Source of the DNA: Phycisphaerae bacterium | Lineage (GTDB): Bacteria > Planctomycetota > Phycisphaerae > Phycisphaerales > SM1A02 | Direction of reading: 5' to 3' | NCBI GenBank assembly: GCA_018663565.1 | Contig: JABJQE010000023.1 | Coordinates: 1-8,031 of the forward strand | DNA length: 8,031 bases | Shown here: piece after piece, positions 1 through 6,429 of the stretch | Layout of the letters: every line of letters begins with the position of its first letter | Numbering within the stretch: position 1 is the stretch's first letter | Translations under genes and position numbers: made by a program | Notes under the pieces: generated by a model | What the model was told of the DNA's origin: nothing | Database searches by the model: none | What the model saw: only the letters and a program-made list of their open reading frames with translations

Positions 1-672
1 AAACCGGTCCACCCAGCTGCCCTGATGGCCGCGATTGGCCAAGAAATGGATGACGACGCCATCATTTGTGGCGACTCAGGATCGACGACTATTTGGTTCA
101 ATAATGTGGTTCGCATGACACCACCTCAGCGGTTCATCTGGAGCGCCAATCTCGCAACCCTCGGCGGCGGTATGCCCCAGGCCATCGGGGCATCCTTCGC
201 CGCCCCAGACCGCCAGGTCATCATGATCGGCGGCGATGGCGGCTTCCAAATGTCGATCCAAGACCTCGTCACCGCAGCGATGTATCAACGACCGATCAAA
301 TGCTTCATCCTCAATAACGGGTGCTACAAGTTCATTGAGTTTGAAGAAGCAAGTCACGACGGCAATCCCGCAGCAGGCACTGAGTTCCTCAATCCAGATT
401 ATGCCAAACTCGCTGAAGCATGCCACTGCAAAGGCATTTCTGTCAACGACTATGACGAGTTGATGCCGGCAGTCAAGGAGGCACTCGCCCATGACGGACC
501 AGTCGTCGTAGACTGCCGAGTTGATCCAGACGCGCTCATGATTCCGCCTGCCGTCACCGCTCATATGGCGCTGAACTACATGAAGAGTGAAATTCGAAGT
601 TGGTTCGCACCACCCTCGCCTGAAATCAAAGCACTCGCAGCGCAAGCCGAGGCGGAGGCAGCCGGCCAGTGA
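1..672 (+). CDS. Thiamine-diphosphate enzyme, pyruvate oxidase/PoxB type (C-terminal part)
   Basis: The reading frame is open from base 1, so the gene starts before the window; 223 residues are visible. They form the C-terminal diphosphate-binding domain of the thiamine diphosphate (TPP) enzyme family. The metal/TPP motif is seen as G-D-G at visible residues 78-80 and N-N at 105-106, with 24 residues between. The opening K-P-V-H-P, the 'GGGMPQAIGA' stretch, the 'DGPVVVD' strand and a late I-P-P followed by a helix all resemble E. coli PoxB, which oxidatively decarboxylates pyruvate to acetate and CO2 and passes electrons through FAD to quinone. Acetolactate synthase is the main alternative; the ending fits PoxB better. 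The N-terminal catalytic glutamate and the FAD domain lie outside the window. The tail is an alanine/glutamate-rich stretch, and I see no clear amphipathic lipid-binding helix like that of E. coli PoxB. The stop overlaps the start of the next gene by 4 bases, which suggests one operon and coupled translation. Confidence 0.85.
   Translation, partial: KPVHPAALMAAIGQEMDDDAIICGDSGSTTIWFNNVVRMTPPQRFIWSANLATLGGGMPQAIGASFAAPDRQVIMIGGDGGFQMSIQDLVTAAMYQRPIKCFILNNGCYKFIEFEEASHDGNPAAGTEFLNPDYAKLAEACHCKGISVNDYDELMPAVKEALAHDGPVVVDCRVDPDALMIPPAVTAHMALNYMKSEIRSWFAPPSPEIKALAAQAEAEAAGQ
654..658 (+). promoter_or_regulatory. Ribosome binding site GGAGG for the FGE-ThuA gene
   Basis: GGAGG lies inside the end of the upstream gene, 10 bases before the GTG at 669. 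It supports GTG as the real start, and hence the 4-base overlap, rather than the ATG at 732. Confidence 0.5.
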
Positions 673-2492
673 TCGAAGTTGCTGTGCTATTGGTGAGCGT
701 ATCGGCGGATGTGACATCACCCCCGATAGGCATGAGATGGGTGCCAGCGGGCACGTTTATCAAAGGGTCTGACTTATCGCGGGCCCGGGAAAATGAACGC
801 CCGGCCCACACTGAGTTGCTTGAGGGCTTCTGGATTGATGAAACCGAGGTCACAAATGATCAGTTCGCTGCATTCGTTAATGCCACAGGCTACGTCACGA
901 CATCAGAACGACCAGTTGACTGGGACATCATGAAGCTTCAGGTACCCCCGGACACACCGCGGCCGACCGATGCCGAACTGGCTCCCGCGTCGGCTGTGTT
1001 TACGCCCACGAACGGGGCAGCAGATCCACGACACTTCACGCAGTGGTGGCACCTCGTGCCAGGCGCAGACTGGCAGCATCCCGAAGGGCCCAGTAGTTCT
1101 ATCGAAGGCCGCGCTGCCTGGCCAGTGGTCCATGTGTCATGGGATGACGCCAACGCCTATGCAGCATGGGCAGGCAAGCAACTCCCAACCGAATCGCAGT
1201 GGGAGCGGGCTGCCCGGTATGGCCACGATGGCGAACCATATGTGTGGGGCACGGACCTCACTCCAAATGGCATCCATATGGCAAATATCTGGCAGGGATC
1301 ATTCCCACACGGCAACACCCTGGAAGATGGCTTTGCCGGTGTTGCACCAGTCAAGCAGTATCCGCCAAGCGAGCTTGGCCTCTACGACATGGCGGGCAAC
1401 GTCTGGGAGTGGACCGCAGACCGAGATGACTCCAGCATGCCAATTCAGAAAGGCGGATCTCACTTGTGCCACGTCACAACATGCGAGTCATATCGACCAA
1501 GCGCCAAGATGTCAGCAACAGCTGACAGCGCGCTCAGCCACACCGGCTTTCGGTGCGTCCGTCCTGCTGAAGTGAAGTGGCTCACATACCACGGTGACTC
1601 ATCCGTCGCACCTGGACGCGGGCGACGCATCGTGCTCGTCGCTGGCGATGAAGAGTATCGATCTGAGGAAGCGCTGCCCATGCTCGGACGCATGCTGCAA
1701 TCTCATGGGTTCGAAACGATCGTACTTCTCAGCCAGAACCCAGACACGGGCATCATTGACCCCGATGAGTCGTCGCACATTCCAGGGCTACACCTGATTG
1801 ATGATGCGGACCTGCTTATTTTGCAACTACGATTTAGGCACCTCGGGGATGATGACATGAAGCACATCGCCAACTATGTTGCGTCGGGCAAACCTGTAAC
1901 GGGCATTCGGACGTCGACGCATGCCTTCGCATACCCCGATGATTCAGAGTCCGCCTATGCAGATTGGTCATGGAACCGAAGCGGCGGGTTCGGCAAGGAG
2001 GTCCTTGGCGAAACCTGGGTGGCTCATCACGGCGGTCACGGACGTGAAGCAACGCGAGGCGTAATCGAACCAAGTCACCAATCGCATCCAGTGCTCCGCG
2101 GTGTTGATGACGTATTCGGACCGACCGATGTGTACGCAATCAACGGCCTGCCCGATGATGCAACCGTACTTCTCCGCGGCGCCATCTTGACCGGCATGTC
2201 GCCCACTGATCAGCCCGTTGATGACGCAAGAAACAACCCAATGCATCCTGTTGCATGGATTCGCGAACGTGCCATGCCTAGCGGAAACACACAGCGTGTC
2301 TTCGCCACCACGATGGGGGCTTCACAAGATTGGTCAAGCGATGACCTCCGTCGACTGCTTGCCAACGCGGTGCTGTGGCAACTCGGCGAAGAGAATGCTA
2401 TTCCGGCCGAGGGACTCGCCGCGCCGACCATCGGTCCGTGGGACCCGAGTCCGTTTGGGTTTGGGGGGTACAAGCGGGACACGCGTCCGTAG
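669..2492 (+). CDS. Formylglycine-generating enzyme fused to a ThuA-like domain
   Basis: A 607-residue two-domain protein. Residues about 20-300 are an FGE (SUMF1) domain, the family that oxidises a sulfatase cysteine to catalytic formylglycine. Visible family motifs are E-V-T-N (60-63), GADWQHPEGP (132-141), VSWDDA (156-161), LPTESQWERAAR (172-183), GNVWEW (243-248) and G-F-R-C (293-296). The paired cysteines C267 and C272, in 'GGSHLCHVTTC', have the same spacing as the copper-binding catalytic pair of human FGE (C336/C341), so activity is plausible. Residues about 320-575 resemble ThuA-like proteins with a class I glutamine-amidotransferase-like fold (opening RRIVLVAGDEEYR), common in planctomycetes; their substrate here is unknown. 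FGE proteins usually stop near 300 residues, so the fusion is unusual. The GTG start overlaps the previous stop. The N-terminus (VAVLLVSVSA) is hydrophobic but lacks a basic residue, so export is uncertain. No sulfatase gene is in the window. Confidence 0.85.
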   Translation: MIEVAVLLVSVSADVTSPPIGMRWVPAGTFIKGSDLSRARENERPAHTELLEGFWIDETEVTNDQFAAFVNATGYVTTSERPVDWDIMKLQVPPDTPRPTDAELAPASAVFTPTNGAADPRHFTQWWHLVPGADWQHPEGPSSSIEGRAAWPVVHVSWDDANAYAAWAGKQLPTESQWERAARYGHDGEPYVWGTDLTPNGIHMANIWQGSFPHGNTLEDGFAGVAPVKQYPPSELGLYDMAGNVWEWTADRDDSSMPIQKGGSHLCHVTTCESYRPSAKMSATADSALSHTGFRCVRPAEVKWLTYHGDSSVAPGRGRRIVLVAGDEEYRSEEALPMLGRMLQSHGFETIVLLSQNPDTGIIDPDESSHIPGLHLIDDADLLILQLRFRHLGDDDMKHIANYVASGKPVTGIRTSTHAFAYPDDSESAYADWSWNRSGGFGKEVLGETWVAHHGGHGREATRGVIEPSHQSHPVLRGVDDVFGPTDVYAINGLPDDATVLLRGAILTGMSPTDQPVDDARNNPMHPVAWIRERAMPSGNTQRVFATTMGASQDWSSDDLRRLLANAVLWQLGEENAIPAEGLAAPTIGPWDPSPFGFGGYKRDTRP

Positions 2493-2504
2493 GAGTTGCC
2501 CCCC

Positions 2505-2509
2505 AGGAG
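2505..2509 (+). promoter_or_regulatory. Ribosome binding site AGGAG for the YcaQ-like gene
   Basis: AGGAG sits 13 bases before the ATG at 2523. It lies downstream of an in-frame TTG at 2496 and so argues for the ATG. The spacing is slightly long. Confidence 0.45.
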
Positions 2510-2522
2510 TATCCTCTGGCAT

Positions 2523-3716
2523 ATGGACATCACTGCCAGACAAACACGGCGCTTGCTGCTCTGCAAGCAGGGCCTGGGGTTCTCGCCGACTGGACGCAGT
2601 GGGCCTGCTCAACTTGAGCGGATGATCACGCAGCTTGGGTTCGTACAACTTGATTCCATCTCAGCGGTAGAGCGAGCGCACCACCTCACGCTCAGATCAC
2701 GACTGCCGGCGTACACCCCACATCACCTCAAGATCCTTCTCGAATCCAAGCGGTCCCTCTTTGAACACTGGACGCATGATGCCAGTGCCATTCCAATTGA
2801 GTGGCGACACCACTGGAAACATCGGTTCGACCGCTACGCCACAAGCGACCGCACGCATCCTTGGTGGTCCAAGCAAATGGGCGATGACCCAGACCGAGCC
2901 ATTCGGCATGTGCTGCGGCGCATTCGCGCCGAGGGGCCGCTGCGATCACGTGACTTTGAACATGATCATGACTCCAAGGGTGGCTGGTGGAATTGGAAGC
3001 CAACAAAGGCTGCGCTCGAATACCTCTGGCGAAGCGGACGTATCTCTGTGACACGCCGCGAAGGTTTTCAAAAGGTCTACGACCTCAGTAGCAGGATTCA
3101 CCCCGGCACCTCCCGCAAGTCCTCCCAGCGAAGCCATGTGGACTGGGCGTGCGAGGAAGCCATCAACCGCCTCGGGATTGCCACTGCGAGCGAAATTGCG
3201 GGCTACTTTCGCGCGATCCCACTTGGCACAGTGCGAGAGTGGATCACTCAGGCCCTAGAACGCGGCCACATCATTCCAGTCCAAGTGCGGCACTCCACCA
3301 CCGGAAAGCCCGCGCAGTCCTTTGCTCGCAGCACCATCGAAAACGACATTGCTAGAGCGACCGCAGCTCCCCTGCTCAATGACTCCACCACAGTGCGGCT
3401 GCTCTGCCCATTTGACCCCGTCATTCGCGATCGAAATCGCCTCGAGCGACTCTTTGGGTTCACCTACCGCTTCGAAGCCTTTGTACCAAAGGCGAAACGC
3501 AAGTACGGCTACTACGTATTGCCCGTCCTGCGAGGAGACGAGGTCATCGGCCGAGCAGATCTCAAGACCGATCGAAAGGCAGATTGCCTACACGTTCAAG
3601 GAGTGTGGTGGGAACCAAACACCAACGCAGTACGCGCAGCAGGCCGATCGCTCCGACGTGAGGTTGAATCCCTTGCACGTTTCGTTGGGGTCAGTAACGT
3701 GTCATACCCGTTATGA
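2523..3716 (+). CDS. YcaQ-like winged-helix DNA glycosylase
   Basis: A 397-residue protein of the HTH_42 (formerly DUF1006) family, whose E. coli member YcaQ/AlkX is a glycosylase that removes alkylated bases and unhooks interstrand crosslinks. The ATG start gives 'MDITARQTRRLLLCKQGL', matching the usual beginning of the family (ARQ-RR-----QGL), so I chose it over the in-frame TTG nine codons earlier. Residues 42-44 are Q-L-D in 'FVQLDSI'. This is the Q-hydrophobic-D signature of the YcaQ-like branch; the AlkZ-like self-resistance branch has Q-hydrophobic-Q. Further family-like stretches are 'LFEHWTHDASAIP', 'GPLRSRDFEHD' with a tryptophan-rich 'GGWWNWKP', and the C-terminal 'LLCPFDPVIRDRNRLERLFGFTYR' region. 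No signal peptide or membrane segment is seen, so it should act in the cytoplasm on DNA. It follows the FGE-ThuA gene by 30 bases, probably in the same transcript. Its stop overlaps the stop of the convergent neighbour. Confidence 0.85.
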   Translation: MDITARQTRRLLLCKQGLGFSPTGRSGPAQLERMITQLGFVQLDSISAVERAHHLTLRSRLPAYTPHHLKILLESKRSLFEHWTHDASAIPIEWRHHWKHRFDRYATSDRTHPWWSKQMGDDPDRAIRHVLRRIRAEGPLRSRDFEHDHDSKGGWWNWKPTKAALEYLWRSGRISVTRREGFQKVYDLSSRIHPGTSRKSSQRSHVDWACEEAINRLGIATASEIAGYFRAIPLGTVREWITQALERGHIIPVQVRHSTTGKPAQSFARSTIENDIARATAAPLLNDSTTVRLLCPFDPVIRDRNRLERLFGFTYRFEAFVPKAKRKYGYYVLPVLRGDEVIGRADLKTDRKADCLHVQGVWWEPNTNAVRAAGRSLRREVESLARFVGVSNVSYPL

Positions 3717-4427
3717 CCCGGCGGGAACTCGAACCACTGCGCCTGGGGCAACGGCTGCATGGTCGGCATGGGCCGTGACAGTGCGGCCGTCTTGATCAAA
3801 TACAACATGGGTGTGCGTCTTGTCGCCGTGATGAGTCATCACACCATCCTGCCCCTCGGCATAAAAGCCGACGAGCAGTCCAGCAGTTGGTTTTTCGAGC
3901 GTGAAACGCCATGGCGCATCACCCTCGGGGTTTGCGATTGGGCATGAGCCGGCAATGACGTGCGCTTCGAGTTCTGTCAGCTGGCCATCAACAACGAATG
4001 GGAATGGCTTTGAAGTGTCAATGCCTTGGCCGCGAGCTGCTGCTGCAATCGACTTGGCCAACTCCGCGCCGCCGCCCCCCTGTGGCAATGGAACTTCCAC
4101 CCACCGATCGACATGCGCCACAGTCAAGAGTGTTGCATTGTCGCCGGATACGACAGCGGGGCCGCTGATAATGGCCGAACCGTCACGAGATCGCGCGATC
4201 CACACGTTGCCGTCAACTACTGTGACCTCGCCGGCAAGCCCTGCGAGCGCCCCCACCCCAATGGCACCTGGCCGCTGCGTAACTTCAACAAGCGAGATTC
4301 GAGGCTGCGTATTACCTTCTCGCAGCACTTCACGCATTCTGCCGTGTTGAGTGACTGGCGTAGATGCGGCGCATCCTGCAAACAAAGTCAGGCCGATTAG
4401 CAATGCGCTCGGGCGACACAAATTCAT
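3711..4427 (-). CDS. Acetolactate-decarboxylase-like lipoprotein
   Basis: A 238-residue protein with a lipoprotein signal: hydrophobic residues 8-18, then F-A-G-C with C19 as the lipidation site. The rest follows the layout of alpha-acetolactate decarboxylase (Pfam AAL_decarboxy), which makes acetoin. The matching parts are 'MREVLREG' near the start, G-E-V-T-V-V-D-G with E67 at the position of a catalytic glutamate, 'PFPFVVDGQL' in the middle, 'LLVGFYAEG', and a late H-x-H. H205, H207 and H220 could be the zinc ligands, but the third is two residues further away than in the classical enzyme (H194/H196/H207 in the Brevibacillus enzyme). The arginine expected in the R-T-R-T-like strand seems replaced (LEAHVI). 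Activity on acetolactate is therefore uncertain. AGGAAAGG lies 8 bases before the ATG, supporting the start. It is convergent with the YcaQ-like gene and 161 bases downstream of the porin gene. Confidence 0.6.
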   Translation of the reverse strand: MNLCRPSALLIGLTLFAGCAASTPVTQHGRMREVLREGNTQPRISLVEVTQRPGAIGVGALAGLAGEVTVVDGNVWIARSRDGSAIISGPAVVSGDNATLLTVAHVDRWVEVPLPQGGGGAELAKSIAAAARGQGIDTSKPFPFVVDGQLTELEAHVIAGSCPIANPEGDAPWRFTLEKPTAGLLVGFYAEGQDGVMTHHGDKTHTHVVFDQDGRTVTAHADHAAVAPGAVVRVPAGS

Positions 4428-4453
4428 GGTTGGGGCCTTTCCTGAAGACCCGC

Positions 4454-4459
4454 ATCATA
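4454..4459 (-). promoter_or_regulatory. Possible -10 box of the lipoprotein gene
   Basis: TATGAT on the minus strand, about 27 bases upstream of the ATG. No well-spaced -35 is evident: a TTGATG lies 14 bases further upstream, which is short. Weak prediction. Confidence 0.25.
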
Positions 4460-4475
4460 ATTGATTTGCCTCGCA

Positions 4476-4499
4476 TCAACGGGCGTTGACGCAGGTCAA
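4476..4499. promoter_or_regulatory. Operator-like chain of alternating TCAAC/GTTGA half-sites
   Basis: The + strand reads TCAAC, 4 bases, GTTGAC, 4 bases, GTCAA. The central half-site forms a perfect 5-base inverted repeat with each neighbour (4476-4480 with 4485-4489, and 4486-4490 with 4495-4499). It lies 49-72 bases upstream of the lipoprotein start, next to the possible -10 box, where a regulator could bind. The regulator is unknown. Confidence 0.35.
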
Positions 4500-4588
4500 A
4501 CCGCCTCCCTCCCACATCGTGCTTGAAGTAGATAGGGGAAAAAACGTGGTGAGGGGCAGCGAGCGTGTGTTACTCATTACTGAAGTCG

Positions 4589-5923
4589 TCAGAAAGACCA
4601 ACTTGACCGCACGCCCCAGATAATGCTTGTGTCGATTCCTGCCGTAACATCACGGACGACCTGAACGACAGGCCCGATGTTGAAGGACTCGCTCACTTCA
4701 ACTCGCCAGTACCACTCTGCCATGTACTGCTCGCCTGGCGTGGTCGGCAACCCGACTTCAGCTCGGCCGTAGGCCGTGATCTTCGCGTATTCAATGGCGA
4801 TGCCAGTGTGGTGACCCTTCAGGCCAAATGGATGATTGAAGGCAATGCCAGTCGACACTGCAAAGTTTGACCGCGTGGCTTGATTCTCGCCCCATCCCAA
4901 TCGCATAAAGATCGATGACACGTCGCTGATCTCTTGATCCATATTGACGCAAATGCCGCCGCCTTCGACTTGACCTGGGCCAAGCGGATCAGGGGTTGAA
5001 TTCCACCAGCCAGTGAGCCGCCAATGGCCGACGCGATCCCGACCGCCAAATGGGACGCGAATGGTGAGATCGGCTTCGGCTGTCGTAAAGAGATTGTTCC
5101 ATGACAATCCTTGAAACCCGTTGTTGTTGCCTGGGTTGTTGGAATTGAGGGTGCCTGCTCGAAGAATCAGATCATCAGCCACATCCCACTCAAGGTTGAC
5201 GCCGAAGGCATAGTTTGGAAATGGCATGACGATTTGTTCGTCGAAGTTTTCGGCGAGGAAGCCTGAGACGGGGTCATAGGCAATCGTGTTGTTGTCAAAG
5301 AACACCTGGTCCTCGAACTTGCCAACACGAAACCGAACTTTGTGATCGAACATCGCCTGCTGCCAGTACAGCATGTACAGGCCAATACGATTCGCGACGA
5401 GAATATTATTGCTGTAATCAGGATTGCCAACGGCTTCTCCCATATAGGGTTCGGTGCTTGTTCCAAGACCAGTGTTGCCTGCTGCGTTGTACACCACCTG
5501 CCCCCGCCCTTGATCATCATCCCACAACGTGAGATCACCTGACCATCCGTACCAGAGGTACGATCGACCATGGGGATACCCATCTCGGACCTTGGTAGCG
5601 TGTTGGTATGTCACTCCGGCCGACGGGTTGAACGTCAAGGCAATTGGGCTGAGCCATTCCTTGCGAAGTTCCGTAAGCATCTCATCGACTGGACCAAATG
5701 GATCCGGCTCTATCAATGCGTGGAGCGAGGCGATCTCCACAGGACCCCCTACTTGATGCGGGGCCGGCTTTCTCCGAAGCGGCGCAATCGGGTGCGGACC
5801 ATGGGCAGCGGCCTTGTCCACGACCTCTGTCTTTGTGTCGACGTGATTATCTTCATGATCCGGCGTCTGGGCTGCAACAACCCCTGCAAGAATGCCTAGA
5901 ACGCCAACCGAACTGATACGCAT
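4589..5923 (-). CDS. OprB-like outer-membrane porin
   Basis: A 444-residue protein with an N-terminal signal peptide ('MRISSVGVLGILAGVVAA', likely cut near residue 18). A polar, histidine- and proline-containing linker follows to about residue 60, then a region of alternating aromatic and polar beta-strand-like sequence ending in W-S-F. A C-terminal phenylalanine is the usual outer-membrane barrel assembly signal. The pattern (about 440 residues; 'RFRVGKFEDQVFFDNN', 'NYAFGVNLEW', 'GHWRLTGWWNSTPD', 'GLKGHHTGIAIEYAKI') resembles the carbohydrate-selective OprB porins, which let sugars diffuse across the outer membrane. No SLH domain is present. The exact substrate cannot be read from the sequence, and another porin family is possible. 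GGAGGAG (5932-5938) lies 8 bases before the ATG. The gene is probably transcribed on its own or with the downstream lipoprotein gene; a T6 run on its own strand (around 4540) has no convincing stem before it. Confidence 0.7.
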   Translation of the reverse strand: MRISSVGVLGILAGVVAAQTPDHEDNHVDTKTEVVDKAAAHGPHPIAPLRRKPAPHQVGGPVEIASLHALIEPDPFGPVDEMLTELRKEWLSPIALTFNPSAGVTYQHATKVRDGYPHGRSYLWYGWSGDLTLWDDDQGRGQVVYNAAGNTGLGTSTEPYMGEAVGNPDYSNNILVANRIGLYMLYWQQAMFDHKVRFRVGKFEDQVFFDNNTIAYDPVSGFLAENFDEQIVMPFPNYAFGVNLEWDVADDLILRAGTLNSNNPGNNNGFQGLSWNNLFTTAEADLTIRVPFGGRDRVGHWRLTGWWNSTPDPLGPGQVEGGGICVNMDQEISDVSSIFMRLGWGENQATRSNFAVSTGIAFNHPFGLKGHHTGIAIEYAKITAYGRAEVGLPTTPGEQYMAEWYWRVEVSESFNIGPVVQVVRDVTAGIDTSIIWGVRSSWSF

Positions 5924-5940
5924 ACCTGCAACTCCTCCGA

Positions 5941-5954
5941 CCTGAAGTATCAGG
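5941..5954. repeat. Short inverted repeat in the porin leader
   Basis: CCTGA, AGTA, TCAGG: 5-base arms and a 4-base spacer, just upstream of the porin ribosome binding site. It could be a small leader hairpin or an operator half-site pair; it is short enough to be chance. Confidence 0.25.
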
Positions 5955-5996
5955 GAAGTGTATCAATTCAACACGCCCGAATATTGACCATTGCAC

Positions 5997-6009
5997 CGGG
6001 CGAAGCCCG
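5997..6009 (-). terminator. Possible terminator hairpin after the broken mini-gene
   Basis: CGGGC, 3 bases, GCCCG, with additional CCAT/ATGG complementarity outside. It begins 13 bases after the TAG of the minus-strand dockerin-tail gene. No T run follows, so this is at best a weak terminator. Confidence 0.3.
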
Positions 6010-6022
6010 ATGGAATGATCTC

Positions 6023-6288
6023 CTAACACGGCCCCCAAGCAGCAATAGCAGCAAGCAGATCGTCTACACCGACGAGTCCATCGTTGTCGATGTCTTCGTC
6101 GCATCCATTGCAGTCGCCAAAGCCGCCAACAATGGCCATGTGTCAGGCACAATCGCGCTGCGAGTACCTGCGGTATGAATGATCGTGCAGGTGTGATTGA
6201 GATGGCGATGCAGGCCAACCTGCTCGAGAGCATGTGCTGTGGCCACAGTGCAGATCGCAAGCAGAACACCACATTGAACGCTGAACAT
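6023..6288 (-). pseudogene. Frameshifted miniature secreted protein with dockerin-like tail
   Basis: The ATG at 6288 opens a signal peptide ('MFSVQCGVLLAICTVATAHA') and about 54 further residues before TAG at 6064-6066. In another frame, open from 6142 to the TAG at 6023-6025, the same strand encodes a dockerin-like tail: GDCNGCDEDIDNDG, then a DDLL segment ending in A-W-G-P-C. The calcium-loop pattern D-x-D-x-D-G-(5)-D is complete. The two frames overlap between 6067 and 6142, so one extra base (or two fewer) there would join them into a protein of about 88 residues. Upstream of 6142 the tail frame hits a TGA, so it has no good start of its own beyond a short ATG. Such tails normally follow large secreted domains; here almost nothing lies between signal and tail. 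I infer a decayed gene; a sequencing error is the main alternative. Confidence 0.6.
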
Positions 6289-6298
6289 CTTTGAGTAC

Positions 6299-6304
6299 TC
6301 TCCT
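6299..6304 (-). promoter_or_regulatory. Ribosome binding site AGGAGA for the broken mini-gene
   Basis: Minus-strand AGGAGA, 10 bases before the ATG at 6288. It supports that ATG as a real, once-translated start. Confidence 0.5.
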
Positions 6305-6328
6305 TACGAATCCCTGCAGACTGACCCA

Positions 6329-6345
6329 TTCGATTCAAAATCGAA
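6329..6345. repeat. Perfect inverted repeat in the divergent intergenic region
   Basis: TTCGATT, CAA, AATCGAA: two perfect 7-base arms. It lies between the minus-strand mini-gene (start 6288) and the plus-strand hypothetical gene (start 6430), where a shared operator or a small hairpin would fit. No partner protein is identified. Confidence 0.4.
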
Positions 6346-6429
6346 GCTCGATCCGAGGAAAACCACGCCCTGCGATGCTGAGCGTCCATGGCCGCACACG
6401 TCACGCCTGCCTGATACCGTAAGCCCGCT

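Noticed and set aside
76..720. Long open frame on the minus strand opposite the thiamine-diphosphate enzyme gene
   Set aside because: The plus-strand frame matches a known enzyme family through its whole length; the antisense translation is rich in Cys, His and Arg and has no recognisable motif.
970..1575. A 201-residue plus-strand frame inside the FGE region
   Set aside because: It lies wholly within the FGE domain, which has all family motifs in the other frame; its translation is low-complexity in Ser, Gln and Pro.
2496..3716. TTG at 2496 as the start of the YcaQ-like gene
   Set aside because: The ribosome binding site lies downstream of this codon, and the family's usual N-terminus begins at the ATG at 2523.
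1..4427. Acetoin pathway made of an acetolactate synthase (1-672) and the decarboxylase-like gene (3711-4427)
   Set aside because: The first enzyme ends like PoxB instead of acetolactate synthase, the second is on the opposite strand with an export signal, and two unrelated genes lie between.
4539..4545. T6 run on the minus strand downstream of the porin gene as an intrinsic terminator
   Set aside because: No stable stem lies directly before the T run; only partial pairing could be found.
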